DNA of 5,470 bases from assembly GCA_009784335.1 (NCBI GenBank), contig WRBX01000052.1, forward strand, positions 1-5,470. Direction: 5' to 3'. The stretch is from Oscillospiraceae bacterium (GTDB taxonomy: Bacteria; Bacillota_A; Clostridia; Monoglobales; WRBX01). Below are positions 5,042 through 5,470 of this stretch, in pieces. The notes beneath the pieces are model-generated. The model was not told the DNA's origin. It ran no database searches and saw nothing but the letters and a program-made list of their open reading frames with translations. A program made the position numbers and the translations under genes. Numbering within the stretch: the stretch's first letter is position 1; every line of letters begins with the position of its first letter.

Positions 5042-5335
5042 ATGGTTGACTTTGGAGCGAGATTAAAGCAATTAAGAATCGAAAAGGGATTATCACAACC
5101 TCAGCTTGCAGAGCGAATTTCAGTGACCAAATCTGTCATTTCTGCGTATGAAAATGAAATAAGGATGCCGAGTTACGACATCCTCATAAAGCTTGCAACA
5201 TTATTTTCGGTTTCAACTGATTTTCTTTTGGGAATGAACAATGAAAAATATTTATACACCAATCGGCTTACCAATCCACAAACAATAATTATTTCAAGAC
5301 TAATTGAAGAATTTACAAATAAAAATGAGAAATAG
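5042..5335 (+). CDS. XRE-family transcriptional regulator 2
   Basis: This is a complete 97-residue protein. Residues 4-64 are a Cro/C1-type helix-turn-helix (HTH_3): FGARLKQLRIEKGLSQPQLAE, recognition-helix region TKSVISAYENE, then PSYDILIKLATLFSVSTDFLLG. The tail (75-97) includes LTNPQTIIISRLIEEF, matching the L-x-N-x-Q-x3-I-S-x-L pattern of regulator 1, which otherwise differs in length and most positions. Short tails of this sort are common in clostridial XRE proteins, so the match need not mean recent duplication. The gene starts 144 bp from the divergent second SLH gene, making that gene and its own promoter the likely targets. Its stop lies 2 bp from the stop of the convergent downstream gene. 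Confidence 0.93.
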   Translation: MVDFGARLKQLRIEKGLSQPQLAERISVTKSVISAYENEIRMPSYDILIKLATLFSVSTDFLLGMNNEKYLYTNRLTNPQTIIISRLIEEFTNKNEK

Positions 5336-5337
5336 AA

Positions 5338-5470
5338 TTACTGCAGTTCATTCTTATTTTTCGCCAAAAAATATAGCTCAATAAATTGATATAATTGCTC
5401 TTTGGTCACTTCTCCGATTTTATAGAAAATATCCTCTTTTCTTATGTTTTTATAAAGAAAATCACATTTA
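5338..5470 (-). CDS. C-terminal end of an unidentified gene
   Basis: An open frame enters from the right edge and ends at TAA 5340-5338, giving 43 visible residues ending FIELYFLAKNKNELQ. The visible part is lysine- and aromatic-rich, contains IGEVTKEQLYQFIELYF, and looks helical near its end. I do not recognise the family. Support comes from the uninterrupted frame, plausible protein composition and tight fit beside the convergent XRE gene, with no terminator in the 2-bp gap. The frame could also be a chance one, since only 133 bases are visible. Confidence 0.55.
   Translation of the reverse strand, partial: KCDFLYKNIRKEDIFYKIGEVTKEQLYQFIELYFLAKNKNELQ

Overview
The window looks like chromosomal DNA of a Gram-positive bacterium of the Bacillota, probably an uncultured member of the Clostridia. 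The evidence is two secreted proteins with S-layer homology (SLH) domains, strong AGGAGG-type ribosome binding sites, two short clostridial-style XRE regulators, and a prfB gene with the classical CTT-TGA-C frameshift site. The lineage is an inference from gene families and signal style. No rRNA, tRNA or CRISPR array was seen.

Layout from left to right: (1) 1-1058, minus strand, a secreted protein cut by the window edge at the start of its SLH region; (2) 1059-1204, a divergent promoter region; (3) 1205-1552, plus strand, XRE regulator 1; (4) 1553-2018, a non-coding stretch packed with GC-rich palindromes bearing GTAGGGGCG / CGCCCCTAC ends; (5) 2019-3123, minus strand, prfB (release factor 2), read through a programmed +1 frameshift and apparently lacking a standard start codon; (6) 3124-3229, the prfB leader and a strong terminator for the next gene; (7) 3230-4897, minus strand, a second secreted protein with three C-terminal SLH domains; (8) 4898-5041, a second divergent promoter region; (9) 5042-5335, plus strand, XRE regulator 2; (10) 5338-5470, minus strand, the C-terminal end of an unidentified gene.

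The main pattern is a module present twice in the same orientation: an SLH surface protein on the minus strand, transcribed away from a small XRE regulator on the plus strand. One copy lies on each side of prfB. The simplest reading is that each regulator controls its divergent surface protein and itself. An ATGGT-containing motif lies within or next to both SLH promoters, which is consistent with this but does not prove it. prfB is a housekeeping gene, visibly richer in G+C than the second module, and has no evident functional link to the modules.
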